From Candidatus Neomarinimicrobiota bacterium (GTDB taxonomy: Bacteria; Fidelibacterota; Marinisomatia; Marinisomatales; S15-B10): 50,347 bases of DNA. This document shows positions 16,689 through 25,266 of the stretch, in pieces. Every line of letters starts with the position of its first letter. Positions within the stretch are counted from its first letter, which is position 1. The DNA is taken from the NCBI GenBank assembly GCA_030743815.1, contig JASLRT010000014.1, positions 1 through 50,347 on the forward strand. The letters run 5' to 3'. The position numbers and the translations under genes were made by a program. The notes beneath the pieces are model-generated. The model was not told the DNA's origin. It searched no databases and saw nothing but the letters and a program-made list of their open reading frames with translations.

Positions 16689-17712
16689 AGCGACCCCTCC
16701 ATTCAGGCGATCCCTTTTTTCGACTGGGGATAAACAGTATACCGGTAAACAGCACAAGTGCACAGGCAAGAAAAATCTGATACCTGTCCTCAAACTGAGA
16801 ATATTCGTGAGTCTTCAACGTCCTCTTTTCCATGGCGTGGATCATTTCGAGGACGTCTTCCATCGATCCGCCACGATTATCGAAGCGAACGAAAACACCC
16901 CCTCCGAGCATGGCAAGTTCGTTAAGCATCGGCTCGTTGAGTATTGAGGTCACGAGTTTACCTTTACGATCCTTCTTGTAGTCGATTCTATCTCCCGTCT
17001 GACTGAAAACCGGAATCAGGGAACCTGTAACTGTCCCCACGCCGACAGTGTGGATAATAACACCTCTTTGCACCGCCTCTTTTGCCATCTTCACTGCCCG
17101 TCCTTCATGGTCTTCACCATCTGTCACCACAACCAGAACCCTGTACTTCTCACTCTCTTCAGGAAACGACGATGATGCCATCTCCAGAGCATCCGCAAGT
17201 GCTGTCCCCTGCGTCTGAATGAGGTCACTGTCAACGGCGTCCACAAACAGTTCGGCGGCGGCGTAATCCCCTGTAAGCGGAAGATAAAGATGACTCGTCC
17301 CCGCAAACACAATAATCCCGATTCGATCTCCCTTCAGGCGCCCAATGAGCCTTGAGATTTCGAACTTCGCCTTCTCCAGACGATTGGGCTTCACGTCTTC
17401 GGCTGTCATGCTTGAAGAGATGTCGAGGGCGACAATGATGTCAACTCCTTGCCGCTTGACCTCTACTAGCTTTGTACCGATCTGGGGTCCACTGAGCGCA
17501 AATATCAGGATGATAATTGCCCACCAGCGCAATCTCTGCTTCCACCGATCGGCAGCGGGATTAATCCTGGAGAAGAGGCGATTTCTCACCTTCTCATCTC
17601 CCCACCGTTCCATCTCCCGCAGGCGCTGACCACGTGTTAACCACCTGTAAAGCAAAACAGCGCCCAGAAGAAAATAGAAGACAAAGGCAAGAGGATATCT
17701 GAAGTCTACCAC
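16681..17712 (-). CDS. batB: BatB, von Willebrand factor A-domain membrane protein
   Basis: A 343-residue protein from the GTG at 17712, just after the batA stop with AGAGGA upstream. The frame is open further upstream inside batA. A transmembrane helix (about 7-25) is followed by a VWA domain (about 60-270) with the metal-ion site DISSSM, the threonine of TQGTALADAL and the aspartate of VTDGEDHEG. A C-terminal helix (YQIFLACALVLFTGILFI) anchors it again. VWA domains bind protein partners through Mg. It is paralogous to batA next door. Confidence 0.92.
   Translation of the reverse strand: MVDFRYPLAFVFYFLLGAVLLYRWLTRGQRLREMERWGDEKVRNRLFSRINPAADRWKQRLRWWAIIILIFALSGPQIGTKLVEVKRQGVDIIVALDISSSMTAEDVKPNRLEKAKFEISRLIGRLKGDRIGIIVFAGTSHLYLPLTGDYAAAELFVDAVDSDLIQTQGTALADALEMASSSFPEESEKYRVLVVVTDGEDHEGRAVKMAKEAVQRGVIIHTVGVGTVTGSLIPVFSQTGDRIDYKKDRKGKLVTSILNEPMLNELAMLGGGVFVRFDNRGGSMEDVLEMIHAMEKRTLKTHEYSQFEDRYQIFLACALVLFTGILFIPSRKKGSPEWRGRFV
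16694..16700 (-). promoter_or_regulatory. Ribosome binding site that fixes the batC TTG start
   Basis: GGAGGGG five bases before TTG at 16688. It lies inside the last codons of batB, so batC is probably translated by coupling and by this site. Confidence 0.75.
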
Positions 17713-17713
17713 T

Positions 17714-18706
17714 CTAGTTTTTCCTCTTGAAAACAATGTCCGCCAGCACGCGATCAGTGAGCATGAATATAACAGCAGGTAACAGAAACCAGACAAAAAG
17801 TTCGCGGTATTCGAAAAACTCCTTCACTGTGATCTCAGACCGTTCCAGCAGATTGATCTCTTCGTATATTGCCGTAAGTCGCTCTTCATCGGTGGCACGA
17901 AAGTACTCACCTCCCGTGGCCGAAGCGATCTTTCGCAGCGTCTCCTCATCCATGTCGACATCCACCTGCATATAGCGCTTGCCGTAGACAGGATCAGCTA
18001 CTGGATATGGCGCCTTACCTCTACTCCCGACGCCGATGGCATAGATCCGGATATCATACTCAGCGGCAAACCCGGCTGCCGTGATGGGATCGAGCTCTCC
18101 TGCATTGTTGCTACCGTCAGAAAGAAGGATCATAACCTTGCTCGCGGCATCGCTGCTCCTGAGCCGGTTGATGCTGTGCGCGATAGCCATACCGATAGCC
18201 GTTCCATCATGAGCCTCATCGATAATAGTAACCTGAGACAGCAATCCTTGGAGGACATCGTAGTCTATGGTGAGCGGACACTGGATATAGCTTTCGCCGG
18301 CAAAGACGAGCAGACCGATGCGGTCCCCTTTTCGATCCTCGATAAATTTTTTCGCGGTCTGCTTGGCCGCCTCCAGCCGATTGGGCTTAAAGTCTTCGGC
18401 ACGCATACTGCTGCTGATATCCACAACGAGCACCATGTCCACCACATTCACCGATGTCTCCGAAAGATCCAGTACGGCGCGCGGTCTCGCCATAGCCGTA
18501 ATCAGCAAGGCAATGATGGTGAGCTGCAATACCATCAAAAGTCTGACCTTCCACTCGCCCGACAAGCGGGGCACTTGAAGCAGCGGTCTTATGGAAGAGA
18601 ACTGGACCGTCCCTTCGGCGCGACGGCCCCAGCGCGCGTACCACCAGACAGTGAGGGGGACAACCACCAGAAGGAGGAGGATCCAGGGATGAGCAAATTC
18701 GAGCAC
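17714..18706 (-). CDS. batA: BatA, von Willebrand factor A-domain membrane protein
   Basis: A 330-residue VWA protein. N-terminal helix (FAHPWILLLLVVVPLTVWWY), a second helix (about 57-72), then the VWA domain with MIDAS residues DISSSM, DGTAIGMAI and LLSDGSNNAG. A C-terminal helix (LFVWFLLPAVIFML) follows. Start GTG at 18706, three bases after the gatA stop, with no clear Shine-Dalgarno sequence. The usual upstream partners, a MoxR AAA ATPase and a DUF58 protein, are not here; gatA takes that place. Confidence 0.92.
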   Translation of the reverse strand: MLEFAHPWILLLLVVVPLTVWWYARWGRRAEGTVQFSSIRPLLQVPRLSGEWKVRLLMVLQLTIIALLITAMARPRAVLDLSETSVNVVDMVLVVDISSSMRAEDFKPNRLEAAKQTAKKFIEDRKGDRIGLLVFAGESYIQCPLTIDYDVLQGLLSQVTIIDEAHDGTAIGMAIAHSINRLRSSDAASKVMILLSDGSNNAGELDPITAAGFAAEYDIRIYAIGVGSRGKAPYPVADPVYGKRYMQVDVDMDEETLRKIASATGGEYFRATDEERLTAIYEEINLLERSEITVKEFFEYRELFVWFLLPAVIFMLTDRVLADIVFKRKN

Positions 18707-18709
18707 TAT

Positions 18710-20080
18710 TCAGATTATTGAGTTCTGCTCAATATAATGACTGAGGCGGAGGATAGTTTCCTCGCAGAAGAAATCACCTACGAGCTGCAGACCGATTGGC
18801 AATCCCGCGCTGTGTTCAGCACAAGGAATGCTGATGGCGGGAACTCCAGCCAGACTCATAGGTGTCGTAAATATATCGGCAAGATACATCTCAAGTGGAT
18901 TGTCGAGATTTTCTCCAAGTTTGAAAGGGGGTGTAGGTGTTGTGGGAAGTATAATAACATCAACTTGAGAAAAAGCGTCAACAAAATCATCTCTAATGAG
19001 CCGGCGGACTTTCTGAGCCTTGCAGTAATAGGCATCATAATAACCTGATGAAAGAATATAAGTACCGAGCATGATGCGGCGTTTCACCTCATCGCCGAAT
19101 CCAGCAGAACGTGTGTTGCAATACATCTCTTCCAGCGTCTCATCTCTTTCACTCAGGCCGAACCGTACACCATCAAAGCGCGCCAGATTCGATGAAGCTT
19201 CTGCCATCGTTAAAACGTAGTAGGTCGCAATAGCGAACTTGCAATGGGGTAAGATGACAGTTTCGATTTTACAACCCGCTCTCTCAAGCGATGAAAGGAG
19301 ACTTTTGAGTCTCTCCAGAATTTCTTCATCCACCCCTTCTGCAAGAAAATTCCACGGCACCCCTATCCTTTGCGGCAGATCACCTTCAAGCAGCTGTGAA
19401 TAGGGCGGTACGGGCTCGGCTGAGGATGTTGCATCTTTCTCATCGACACCGGCAACAGTTTCCAGAAGAAGTGCGATATCACCGGTAGTTTTGCCAAAGG
19501 GACCGATCTGATCGAACGATGAGGCAAATGCCACCAGTCCGTACCTCGATACACGACCGTAGGTCGGTTTAAGTCCATACACGCCGCAGAATGCCGCCGG
19601 TTGACGCACCGAGCCGCCGGTATCCGAACCGAGAGCCAGATCGGTGAGCCCCAATGCCACAGAAAGGGCGGATCCGCCGCTTGAACCGCCAGGAACCCTC
19701 TCCTTGTCCGTGGGATGCCTTGCCGGCCCGAAACGGGAGTGCTCAGTGGAGGAACCCATAGCGAATTCGTCATGGTTCGTCTTACCTACAATGACACCTC
19801 CATGCGCTAAAATCTTTTCCACCGCGGTAGCGTGGTAGGGCGATTCGTACTTATGTAGAATGCCGGAAGCGCAGGTGATTCGCCACCCTTTCACCGCTAT
19901 GTTATCCTTCACTGCGACGGCTCTACCGCCCAGAATTCCGCTCTGAAGCGTTGATTCCCGGTAGAGCCCTTCCTGAGGGCTCAGAACAATAGCGTTATTT
20001 TGCGAGTACTTCTCAGATCCCTCAATAAAGCCCTTCGATTTTTTGGCTGGATCGAGAGATGAGACAGCGGGGTTATTCAC
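18710..20080 (-). CDS. gatA: Glutamyl-tRNA(Gln)/aspartyl-tRNA(Asn) amidotransferase subunit A
   Basis: The amidase subunit that releases ammonia from glutamine to convert Glu-tRNA(Gln) or Asp-tRNA(Asn) into the amidated forms. It has 456 residues with the amidase triad: K58 in AVAVKDN, the Ser pair in PGGSSGGSA (133-134) and the nucleophile S157 in SDTGGSVRQPA. It overlaps tatA by eight bases. gatB and gatC are not in the window. Its presence suggests indirect charging of tRNA-Gln or tRNA-Asn in this organism. Confidence 0.95.
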   Translation of the reverse strand: MNNPAVSSLDPAKKSKGFIEGSEKYSQNNAIVLSPQEGLYRESTLQSGILGGRAVAVKDNIAVKGWRITCASGILHKYESPYHATAVEKILAHGGVIVGKTNHDEFAMGSSTEHSRFGPARHPTDKERVPGGSSGGSALSVALGLTDLALGSDTGGSVRQPAAFCGVYGLKPTYGRVSRYGLVAFASSFDQIGPFGKTTGDIALLLETVAGVDEKDATSSAEPVPPYSQLLEGDLPQRIGVPWNFLAEGVDEEILERLKSLLSSLERAGCKIETVILPHCKFAIATYYVLTMAEASSNLARFDGVRFGLSERDETLEEMYCNTRSAGFGDEVKRRIMLGTYILSSGYYDAYYCKAQKVRRLIRDDFVDAFSQVDVIILPTTPTPPFKLGENLDNPLEMYLADIFTTPMSLAGVPAISIPCAEHSAGLPIGLQLVGDFFCEETILRLSHYIEQNSII

Positions 20081-20312
20081 CCGGAGATTCCGGTTTCTCC
20101 GTTGTTTTCTCTATGGAATCCACGGTATCGTCCAGTTCTTTTTCGATGCCCTCGACGGCACCCTTAAACTCTCGGATTCCCTTTCCGAGTCCCCGCGCAA
20201 GTTCGGGAAGACGTTTCGCACCAAACAGCAACAATACGACAAGCAGGATCAGGAAGACTTCCCAGCCGCCGAGACCACCGATGAGAAGAGGAATATTCAT
20301 CATATGTATCAT
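20073..20312 (-). CDS. tatA: Sec-independent (Tat) translocase subunit TatA
   Basis: A 79-residue protein with the TatA layout: one N-terminal transmembrane helix (about 15-31, WEVFLILLVVLLLF), a hinge (FGAKRLPEL), an amphipathic helix (ARGLGKGIREFKGAVEGI) and an acidic tail. TatA forms the pore for folded, twin-arginine proteins. GGAGG lies six bases before the ATG at 20312; an internal ATG is three codons later. tatC is not in the window. Confidence 0.93.
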   Translation of the reverse strand: MIHMMNIPLLIGGLGGWEVFLILLVVLLLFGAKRLPELARGLGKGIREFKGAVEGIEKELDDTVDSIEKTTEKPESPGE

Positions 20313-20332
20313 TGTAACCTCCGTTCTTAACT

Positions 20333-20623
20333 CTATCTGAAATAGCGCAAGAAATAGTATGCCATGCCCAGACCAAAAATACCGGCAAAATTGAGCTTGA
20401 TCTTGAGTCCCAGGATAAGCGTCAGCACGCCAAGATTTAGACTCAATGCGTCATCGCCGCCCCCAAAAAGGCCGCCGAGAGAAAACTCCACACTTTGAAG
20501 GAAGAACTGCCTCACTACCCCCTCCGGCAAAACAAACCCTAATAATTCGCCGATATACGTTCCAATCATAGCCCCGGCGAAAAGGATGAGAACAATCACC
20601 TTTACTTGACGTCTATTAGCCAT
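20333..20623 (-). CDS. DUF4321-type small membrane protein
   Basis: A 96-residue membrane protein with a basic N terminus (MANRRQVK), a first helix (VIVLILFAGAMIGTYIGELLGF), a glycine-rich loop (FGGGDD), and a second hydrophobic region near the C terminus (LTLILGLKIKLNFAGIFGLGMAYYFL). The layout matches the DUF4321 family. Function is unknown. It lies between pssA (3 bases) and tatA (20 bases). Confidence 0.7.
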   Translation of the reverse strand: MANRRQVKVIVLILFAGAMIGTYIGELLGFVLPEGVVRQFFLQSVEFSLGGLFGGGDDALSLNLGVLTLILGLKIKLNFAGIFGLGMAYYFLRYFR

Positions 20624-20626
20624 CTT

Positions 20627-21382
20627 TTATTTGCTTTTGAAGAATCCGCGTTTTGAGACCACTTTAGTTTTTATCTGAGCCTCGTCGTGGGGAAGAAATG
20701 CCCTGACTATACCAGCAGCGACGTAGAGTGCCGCCAGGGGAAAAAGGATAAGGCTTTTCCAAAAGGTAAGAGCGCCCACGCACAGCATGAGTGCCACAAC
20801 TTTAATGCGCCCGCGCCAATTAATGCCTATATAGGGTATCTTCGCATAGGGAATATGACTGACCATCAGATAAGATAGAACAAGCGCCAGCAACAGCGCA
20901 ATTCGAGGGTCACCGGGCGAACCGTAAATACCCTGATTGAAAAGCACAAATGAAGCAAAAGTCAATGCTTGAGCTGTGCTGGCCAATCCTGTAAAGAAAT
21001 GCTTCGGTGCATCCTCGCTCTGAATGGTGAAGCGAGCCAGTCGGAAGGCACCGGCAAAAAGCGGGGTAAAACTAATCATCGCTCCCAGAAAGGGGTGCAT
21101 TCCTTCAATGTAAGCAAAATATAGCAGCACAGCCGGTGCGGTGCAAAAAGAAACAAGGTCGGCAGCAGAATCAAACTGTTTACCAAAGTTGGAAGGAACT
21201 TTCAGCAGTCGAGCTGTAGCACCATCGAGACCGTCAAAAAGAGCAGCCGCCAGGATTAACCATGCGGCCTTTCCGAAAGCTCCCAAGGCTGACTGTAGAA
21301 TCGCCAGAAAGCCGAAGAGAAGATTAAAGAAAGTGAACACTCCCGGTATAGCCGATTTATTCACATGAATCTGTTTCATCAT
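20627..21382 (-). CDS. pssA: CDP-diacylglycerol--serine O-phosphatidyltransferase
   Basis: Makes phosphatidylserine from CDP-diacylglycerol and serine in the inner membrane. It has 251 residues and multiple helices. The CDP-alcohol phosphotransferase signature is complete: DGLDGATARLLK, then FGKQFDSAAD with the spaced aspartates. The ATG overlaps the psd stop (ATGA), so synthesis and decarboxylation of phosphatidylserine are encoded together, a typical arrangement for phosphatidylethanolamine production. Confidence 0.93.
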   Translation of the reverse strand: MMKQIHVNKSAIPGVFTFFNLLFGFLAILQSALGAFGKAAWLILAAALFDGLDGATARLLKVPSNFGKQFDSAADLVSFCTAPAVLLYFAYIEGMHPFLGAMISFTPLFAGAFRLARFTIQSEDAPKHFFTGLASTAQALTFASFVLFNQGIYGSPGDPRIALLLALVLSYLMVSHIPYAKIPYIGINWRGRIKVVALMLCVGALTFWKSLILFPLAALYVAAGIVRAFLPHDEAQIKTKVVSKRGFFKSK

Positions 21383-22014
21383 AAAAGTTCTCCAATCACC
21401 GACTGACCGCCGACCACCTTCTGTCCCACGTTTACATGAATCTTTGCATCAGCCGGAACAATAATATCTGTACGCGATCCAAACCGGATGTAACCGAGAC
21501 GATCGCCGCGAGAGACCTCATCTCCTTCCTTGAGATAACAGATGATTCTTCGGGCTACAACCCCTGCGATCTGTTTTACCCTGATGAGGCTTTCACCGGT
21601 CACAATATGAATCTCCGTATGTTCATTCGCCCTGGAAGCTTCGTCTTTAAATGCAGCCAGGAATCTACCTTTTGAATATAATACTTTTTTCACAAGCCCG
21701 GAGACAGGAACGCGATTAGCATGAACATCGAAAATCGAAAGAAATATCGATACCTGCATAGCCTCTCCCTCTGAGCCTCTTTCGCTGCCCACAAAGACAA
21801 CTTTCCCATCAGCAGGAGACAGGATGAGGTTTTCTCCGGGCGGTGTAATCCTGTCAGGATCGCGGAAAAAAATCAGGCAGAGAACAAGTAACGGCAGACA
21901 AATTATGGCGAGTACTTTTAACACCGGAATCTCTCCAGTCCAGCCGCCAAGCGCGAAAACTACCGTGACCAGAACTACTCCCGCAATTATACTTTTCCCC
22001 TCAGGCGCTAACAT
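21379..22014 (-). CDS. psd: Phosphatidylserine decarboxylase, short (archaeal-type) form
   Basis: Converts phosphatidylserine to phosphatidylethanolamine. The 211-residue proenzyme is the short family form. N-terminal membrane helices come first, then the catalytic core with LSPADGKVVFV and a DVHANRVPVSG motif. The self-cleavage site lies in FGSRTDIIVP (Gly-Ser, about residues 177-178), where the serine becomes the pyruvoyl group. It lies directly upstream of pssA. Confidence 0.92.
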   Translation of the reverse strand: MLAPEGKSIIAGVVLVTVVFALGGWTGEIPVLKVLAIICLPLLVLCLIFFRDPDRITPPGENLILSPADGKVVFVGSERGSEGEAMQVSIFLSIFDVHANRVPVSGLVKKVLYSKGRFLAAFKDEASRANEHTEIHIVTGESLIRVKQIAGVVARRIICYLKEGDEVSRGDRLGYIRFGSRTDIIVPADAKIHVNVGQKVVGGQSVIGELL

Positions 22015-22029
22015 TTCATCTTTCCAGGT

Positions 22030-23148
22030 TCATCCACTCTTCGTCAGCCGTAATTTAGTAGTCGACATCTTTCCGTCGCGGTAGAACTTGATGCTGACCC
22101 TGTCATCCGCACGGAGATAGTCTTCCTCAATAAGTTTCAAAATATCACCCCCTGAATTAACCGAAGCATTATTCATCTCGTAGATTACATCTCCCACTTG
22201 AAGGCCGGCCTTATCAGCCGTACCGCCTCTGAGGATTTCCGTAATTATGATGCCACCGATTAGCGGCAGATTCAGGTATCTGGCGAGGGCTCTGTCCACT
22301 CGCTGAAATCGAAATCCGATGCTGACACTCCGGTCTATTCGACCATACTTTTTCAACTCCTCGGCGATTCCTTTGGCTCGGTTGATGGGTATAGCAAAGC
22401 TGATGCCGATGGAACCTTCCGAATATCCTCCACCGGTAAATATGAAAGTGTTGATCCCTATTACTTCACCTTCAGCATTGCTGAGCGGTCCACCGCTGTT
22501 ACCCTGATTAATGGAAGCATCTGTCTGAATCATCCCTTGATACACTCTGCCGGAAAGTTCCTTGCCGAAATCGAGATCGACAGCACTGATAATGCCAACA
22601 GTCGCCGTCGGTTGTTTATTCACATCAAAAAGTCCGAAAGGATTGCCTAAGGCAATTACCCATTCCCCTATGATGATATCGTCGGAATCTCCAAGTTTTG
22701 AATATGGAAGGTGTTTACCCTCAATTCTCAGAACGGCAAGATCGGTAACTCTGTCTTCTCCTATGACTTCCGCATCGTATTCCTTCCCACCCGGCAGGGT
22801 AACAATTACTTCATCTGCGTTCTCGACAACGTGCTGGTTTGTGATGATATAGCCGTCGGGGCTGATGAGTACCCCGGACCCAAGACTCTTGATGGTTTGG
22901 CGATAAGGATTTTCGGGAAACAGGAACTGGAAAAATGGATCATTAAAAAAGGGCGATGGGATATACTCCTTGATCTGAACAACGTTTATGCTGGCAACAG
23001 CCGGCCCCACTGACTTGATCGCTTCCGTGATGGCGTTCTGCCTCGAGGCACTGACATCCGCCAATTCACCACAAAACGTTGACGGTGCTGTCAAAAGCAG
23101 GATCAGTGTAATCGAATAAAACATCTTTTTTACGCATGACATCATCAT
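22030..23148 (-). CDS. DegP/HtrA-like periplasmic serine protease with one PDZ domain
   Basis: A 372-residue S1C protease for envelope protein quality control. Signal peptide (about 1-27, ending TAPSTFCGEL), then a trypsin-like domain with triad H106 (ITNQHVV), D136 (RVTDLAVL) and S218 (NQGNSGGPLSN). A single PDZ domain follows (about 280-370, GGTADKAGLQVGDVIYEMN). One PDZ makes it DegS-like in layout, but the cleavable-looking signal leaves this open. The first ATG shares a base with the truA stop (TAATG); two more ATGs follow at once. Confidence 0.93.
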   Translation of the reverse strand: MMMSCVKKMFYSITLILLLTAPSTFCGELADVSASRQNAITEAIKSVGPAVASINVVQIKEYIPSPFFNDPFFQFLFPENPYRQTIKSLGSGVLISPDGYIITNQHVVENADEVIVTLPGGKEYDAEVIGEDRVTDLAVLRIEGKHLPYSKLGDSDDIIIGEWVIALGNPFGLFDVNKQPTATVGIISAVDLDFGKELSGRVYQGMIQTDASINQGNSGGPLSNAEGEVIGINTFIFTGGGYSEGSIGISFAIPINRAKGIAEELKKYGRIDRSVSIGFRFQRVDRALARYLNLPLIGGIIITEILRGGTADKAGLQVGDVIYEMNNASVNSGGDILKLIEEDYLRADDRVSIKFYRDGKMSTTKLRLTKSG

Positions 23149-23879
23149 TAATAGGAAACTCTATCCAGGAAGAGTCCGGCTGCGGGCGCCTTCCAGACTT
23201 TCGCCTGAGGATCCTTGACTTCTAAAGTCTTGCCAAAATCGTCCACTGTAAGCCCGCCTTTTGCTACTTCTACCATAGTACCAACCAGATACCTGATCAG
23301 GTGACGAAGGAATCTATTTGCTTCCATCGTAAAAATTACAAAATCCCCACGTTTATTCCACCCAGATTGGTAGACGGTACAGCATCGGTTATCCCGCTGG
23401 GAAGAAAACTTTGTAAATGACGTGAAATCGATTTCACCGTTGAGAAGTCTTGCACACTGGCGCAACTTATGTACTACAACACTTTTCGGCACGCACCAGC
23501 AAATTCTTCTGTCAAGAGCAGATTCTCCCAATCGACAGTAGTAGCGATAAAGTCGGCGAGCAGCGCTGAACCGGGCATGAAAACTATCAGGCACAGCGGT
23601 GCAGTCCAATATACGCAGATCGTCAGACAGATTTCCGTTCAGTGCGTTCTTCAACTCCTGGCTGTTCCACACTTTTTCCAGTCGAAAGTTGGCCACCTGT
23701 CCCCTGGCGTGTACGCCAGCATCGGTCCGGCCCGCCCCGTTCAGCACCACCCGTTCTCCAGCGGTTAGCTTCTTCAGTACCCCTTCTATGTCACCCTGCA
23801 CTGTACGCTTGGTACGCTGCATTTGCCAACCAGAAAAGTCGGTACCGTCATACTCAATGACAATCTTGTAATTAGGCAA
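23148..23879 (-). CDS. truA: tRNA pseudouridine(38-40) synthase TruA
   Basis: Modifies uridines 38-40 in the anticodon arm of many tRNAs. It has 243 residues, normal size. The catalytic aspartate is D53 in NGAGRTDAGVHA. The start MPNYKIVIEYDGTDFSGWQMQ and the later FTMEANRFLRHLIRYLVGTM are family hallmarks. It overlaps ecfT by eight bases upstream and degP by one base downstream. A truA-ecfT neighbourhood recalls the ecfA-ecfT-truA order of Firmicutes, here without the ATPases. Confidence 0.96.
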   Translation of the reverse strand: MPNYKIVIEYDGTDFSGWQMQRTKRTVQGDIEGVLKKLTAGERVVLNGAGRTDAGVHARGQVANFRLEKVWNSQELKNALNGNLSDDLRILDCTAVPDSFHARFSAARRLYRYYCRLGESALDRRICWCVPKSVVVHKLRQCARLLNGEIDFTSFTKFSSQRDNRCCTVYQSGWNKRGDFVIFTMEANRFLRHLIRYLVGTMVEVAKGGLTVDDFGKTLEVKDPQAKVWKAPAAGLFLDRVSY

Positions 23880-24597
23880 GAGAGAGATATCCCTGCACCA
23901 GAATAGCTGTCAGGAGCAGATAGAACAGATCGGGCCATCCAAAACCGACGGGGTTGGCAATGCCCCGCGGCAAAACAGTCCCGTAACGCCTCGACTCTAT
24001 CGCTATACCGAGATTCTCAGCCCGATGGAGGCAGTTGGAAATCAGCGAAGGGAGGTGAGTTGCGATTTGTTTGACCCTGCTGAATCTTCCGCTGGCCGGA
24101 GAAAGTCCCAAATAGGTTTCGTGATGGGTTATTGCTACCACCTCTTCCTTCAGCATGGGGAAAAACCGGAATGTCAGATACATGAGCTGAAAAGTATCCT
24201 CCACTACTCTCCCGCTGATTGCCGCCTGTCTGCAGACTGTTCTAAGGGCATCCAGGAGTCTTCGCGACGAAACAGCCTCAATAACAGCAGCCGTAACAAT
24301 GACCATGAGGAAAACTCTAATACCCGATAAAAGTGCCGCTACCACCACATCAGCCAGAGAATCAGAAGTGAGTAAAAGACTGAAAACCGTGTAAATCAGC
24401 AACATTATCGGCACGTACAGAATAAATGGACGGATACGTAAATAGAGGGATCTGGTGTCAATTCTTAGAATCGGCATAAGAGCGATTGCCACCAGCGACA
24501 GCAAGATGAATTGATTAATTGCCTCTACGCTGAAAACAAGCATCAGATAGATGATCAGCAACAGCGAAAGTGTTATAGGATTGGGTCGATCAATCAT
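23872..24597 (-). CDS. ecfT: Energy-coupling factor transporter transmembrane protein EcfT (CbiQ family)
   Basis: A 241-residue inner-membrane protein with five or six hydrophobic segments. The cytoplasmic coupling region (MYLTFRFFPMLKEEVVAI; RAENLGIAIESRRYG) is typical of ECF T components that link vitamin- or metal-binding S proteins to two ABC ATPases. The usual A-R-G type coupling motif reads E-S-R-R here. No EcfA ATPase or S component is adjacent, so the substrate is unknown and the ATPases must be elsewhere if the protein works as a transporter. Confidence 0.8.
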   Translation of the reverse strand: MIDRPNPITLSLLLIIYLMLVFSVEAINQFILLSLVAIALMPILRIDTRSLYLRIRPFILYVPIMLLIYTVFSLLLTSDSLADVVVAALLSGIRVFLMVIVTAAVIEAVSSRRLLDALRTVCRQAAISGRVVEDTFQLMYLTFRFFPMLKEEVVAITHHETYLGLSPASGRFSRVKQIATHLPSLISNCLHRAENLGIAIESRRYGTVLPRGIANPVGFGWPDLFYLLLTAILVQGYLSLA

Positions 24598-24603
24598 AAT
24601 GAT

Positions 24604-25266
24604 TTAGAGGCCGTATCCCAAATATAACTCCAGTCCCACAGTCCCGTTTTTCGTCACAGGCAGTAGAGAAACCTCTACACCCTCTGCTTTATTGCCGAAA
24701 ATGTAGCTGACATCAATAACAGAAATGATCCTGTTCAGTACCATACCTCCCATGACGAAAAGAGCGATTTCGTCAGCTCGATTGCGCCGCGACCAGTAGG
24801 TGCCGTATTTTTCCCTGCTCTCATTACTATCCCATCGCCAGGTGAAGTTTTCCTCATCCGGATAGACATCTGCAGGCAACCGTTCTCTTTGCTTAGTTTC
24901 ATTATAAGCTTCCGTACTCATATAATTACCCACGTTCAGCAGAAATGTATCATCTCTTGCATCAAGAGAAATATCAGCATGAACTGCGGCGTATGCTTCG
25001 AGTCTCGATTGATACATATTACGAGACCAATAACTCTCAGCCAGCGCCAACCATAGTCCGATTTCAATACCGGTAAAAATTTTGCCTGTTCGGCTCTGTC
25101 CCACACTCATCTCTCCCAGTCCCGGAAGGAGAAGGGAGCGCACCATCGCTTTTGATTTTGACAACGGTACCTCCTGATAATTCGTGGATTGCGCATAGAT
25201 GCCGGTGGAAGCTGTGAGGATGAGCGCTAGCGCAATGATGACTATTTTTCTCGATGCCAAAACCAT
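24604..25266 (-). CDS. DUF5683-like envelope protein
   Basis: A 220-residue protein. Signal peptide (ASRKIVIIALALILTASTGIYAQ), then the segment KSKAMVRSLLLPGLGEMSVGQSRTGKIF, which matches the LPGxGQ-type motif of DUF5683 proteins from FCB bacteria. Further hydrophobic stretches and a beta-rich C terminus (VEVSLLPVTKNGTVGLELYLGYGL) follow. The ATG at 25266 lies inside the end of lnt (25-base overlap). Function is unknown; an outer-membrane association is possible. Confidence 0.65.
   Translation of the reverse strand: MVLASRKIVIIALALILTASTGIYAQSTNYQEVPLSKSKAMVRSLLLPGLGEMSVGQSRTGKIFTGIEIGLWLALAESYWSRNMYQSRLEAYAAVHADISLDARDDTFLLNVGNYMSTEAYNETKQRERLPADVYPDEENFTWRWDSNESREKYGTYWSRRNRADEIALFVMGGMVLNRIISVIDVSYIFGNKAEGVEVSLLPVTKNGTVGLELYLGYGL

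Noticed and set aside
16689-16793. A longer N terminus for batC
   Set aside because: The extra residues are an out-of-frame reading of batB's C-terminal helix, and the TTG at 16688 has a much better ribosome binding site and yields a signal peptide.
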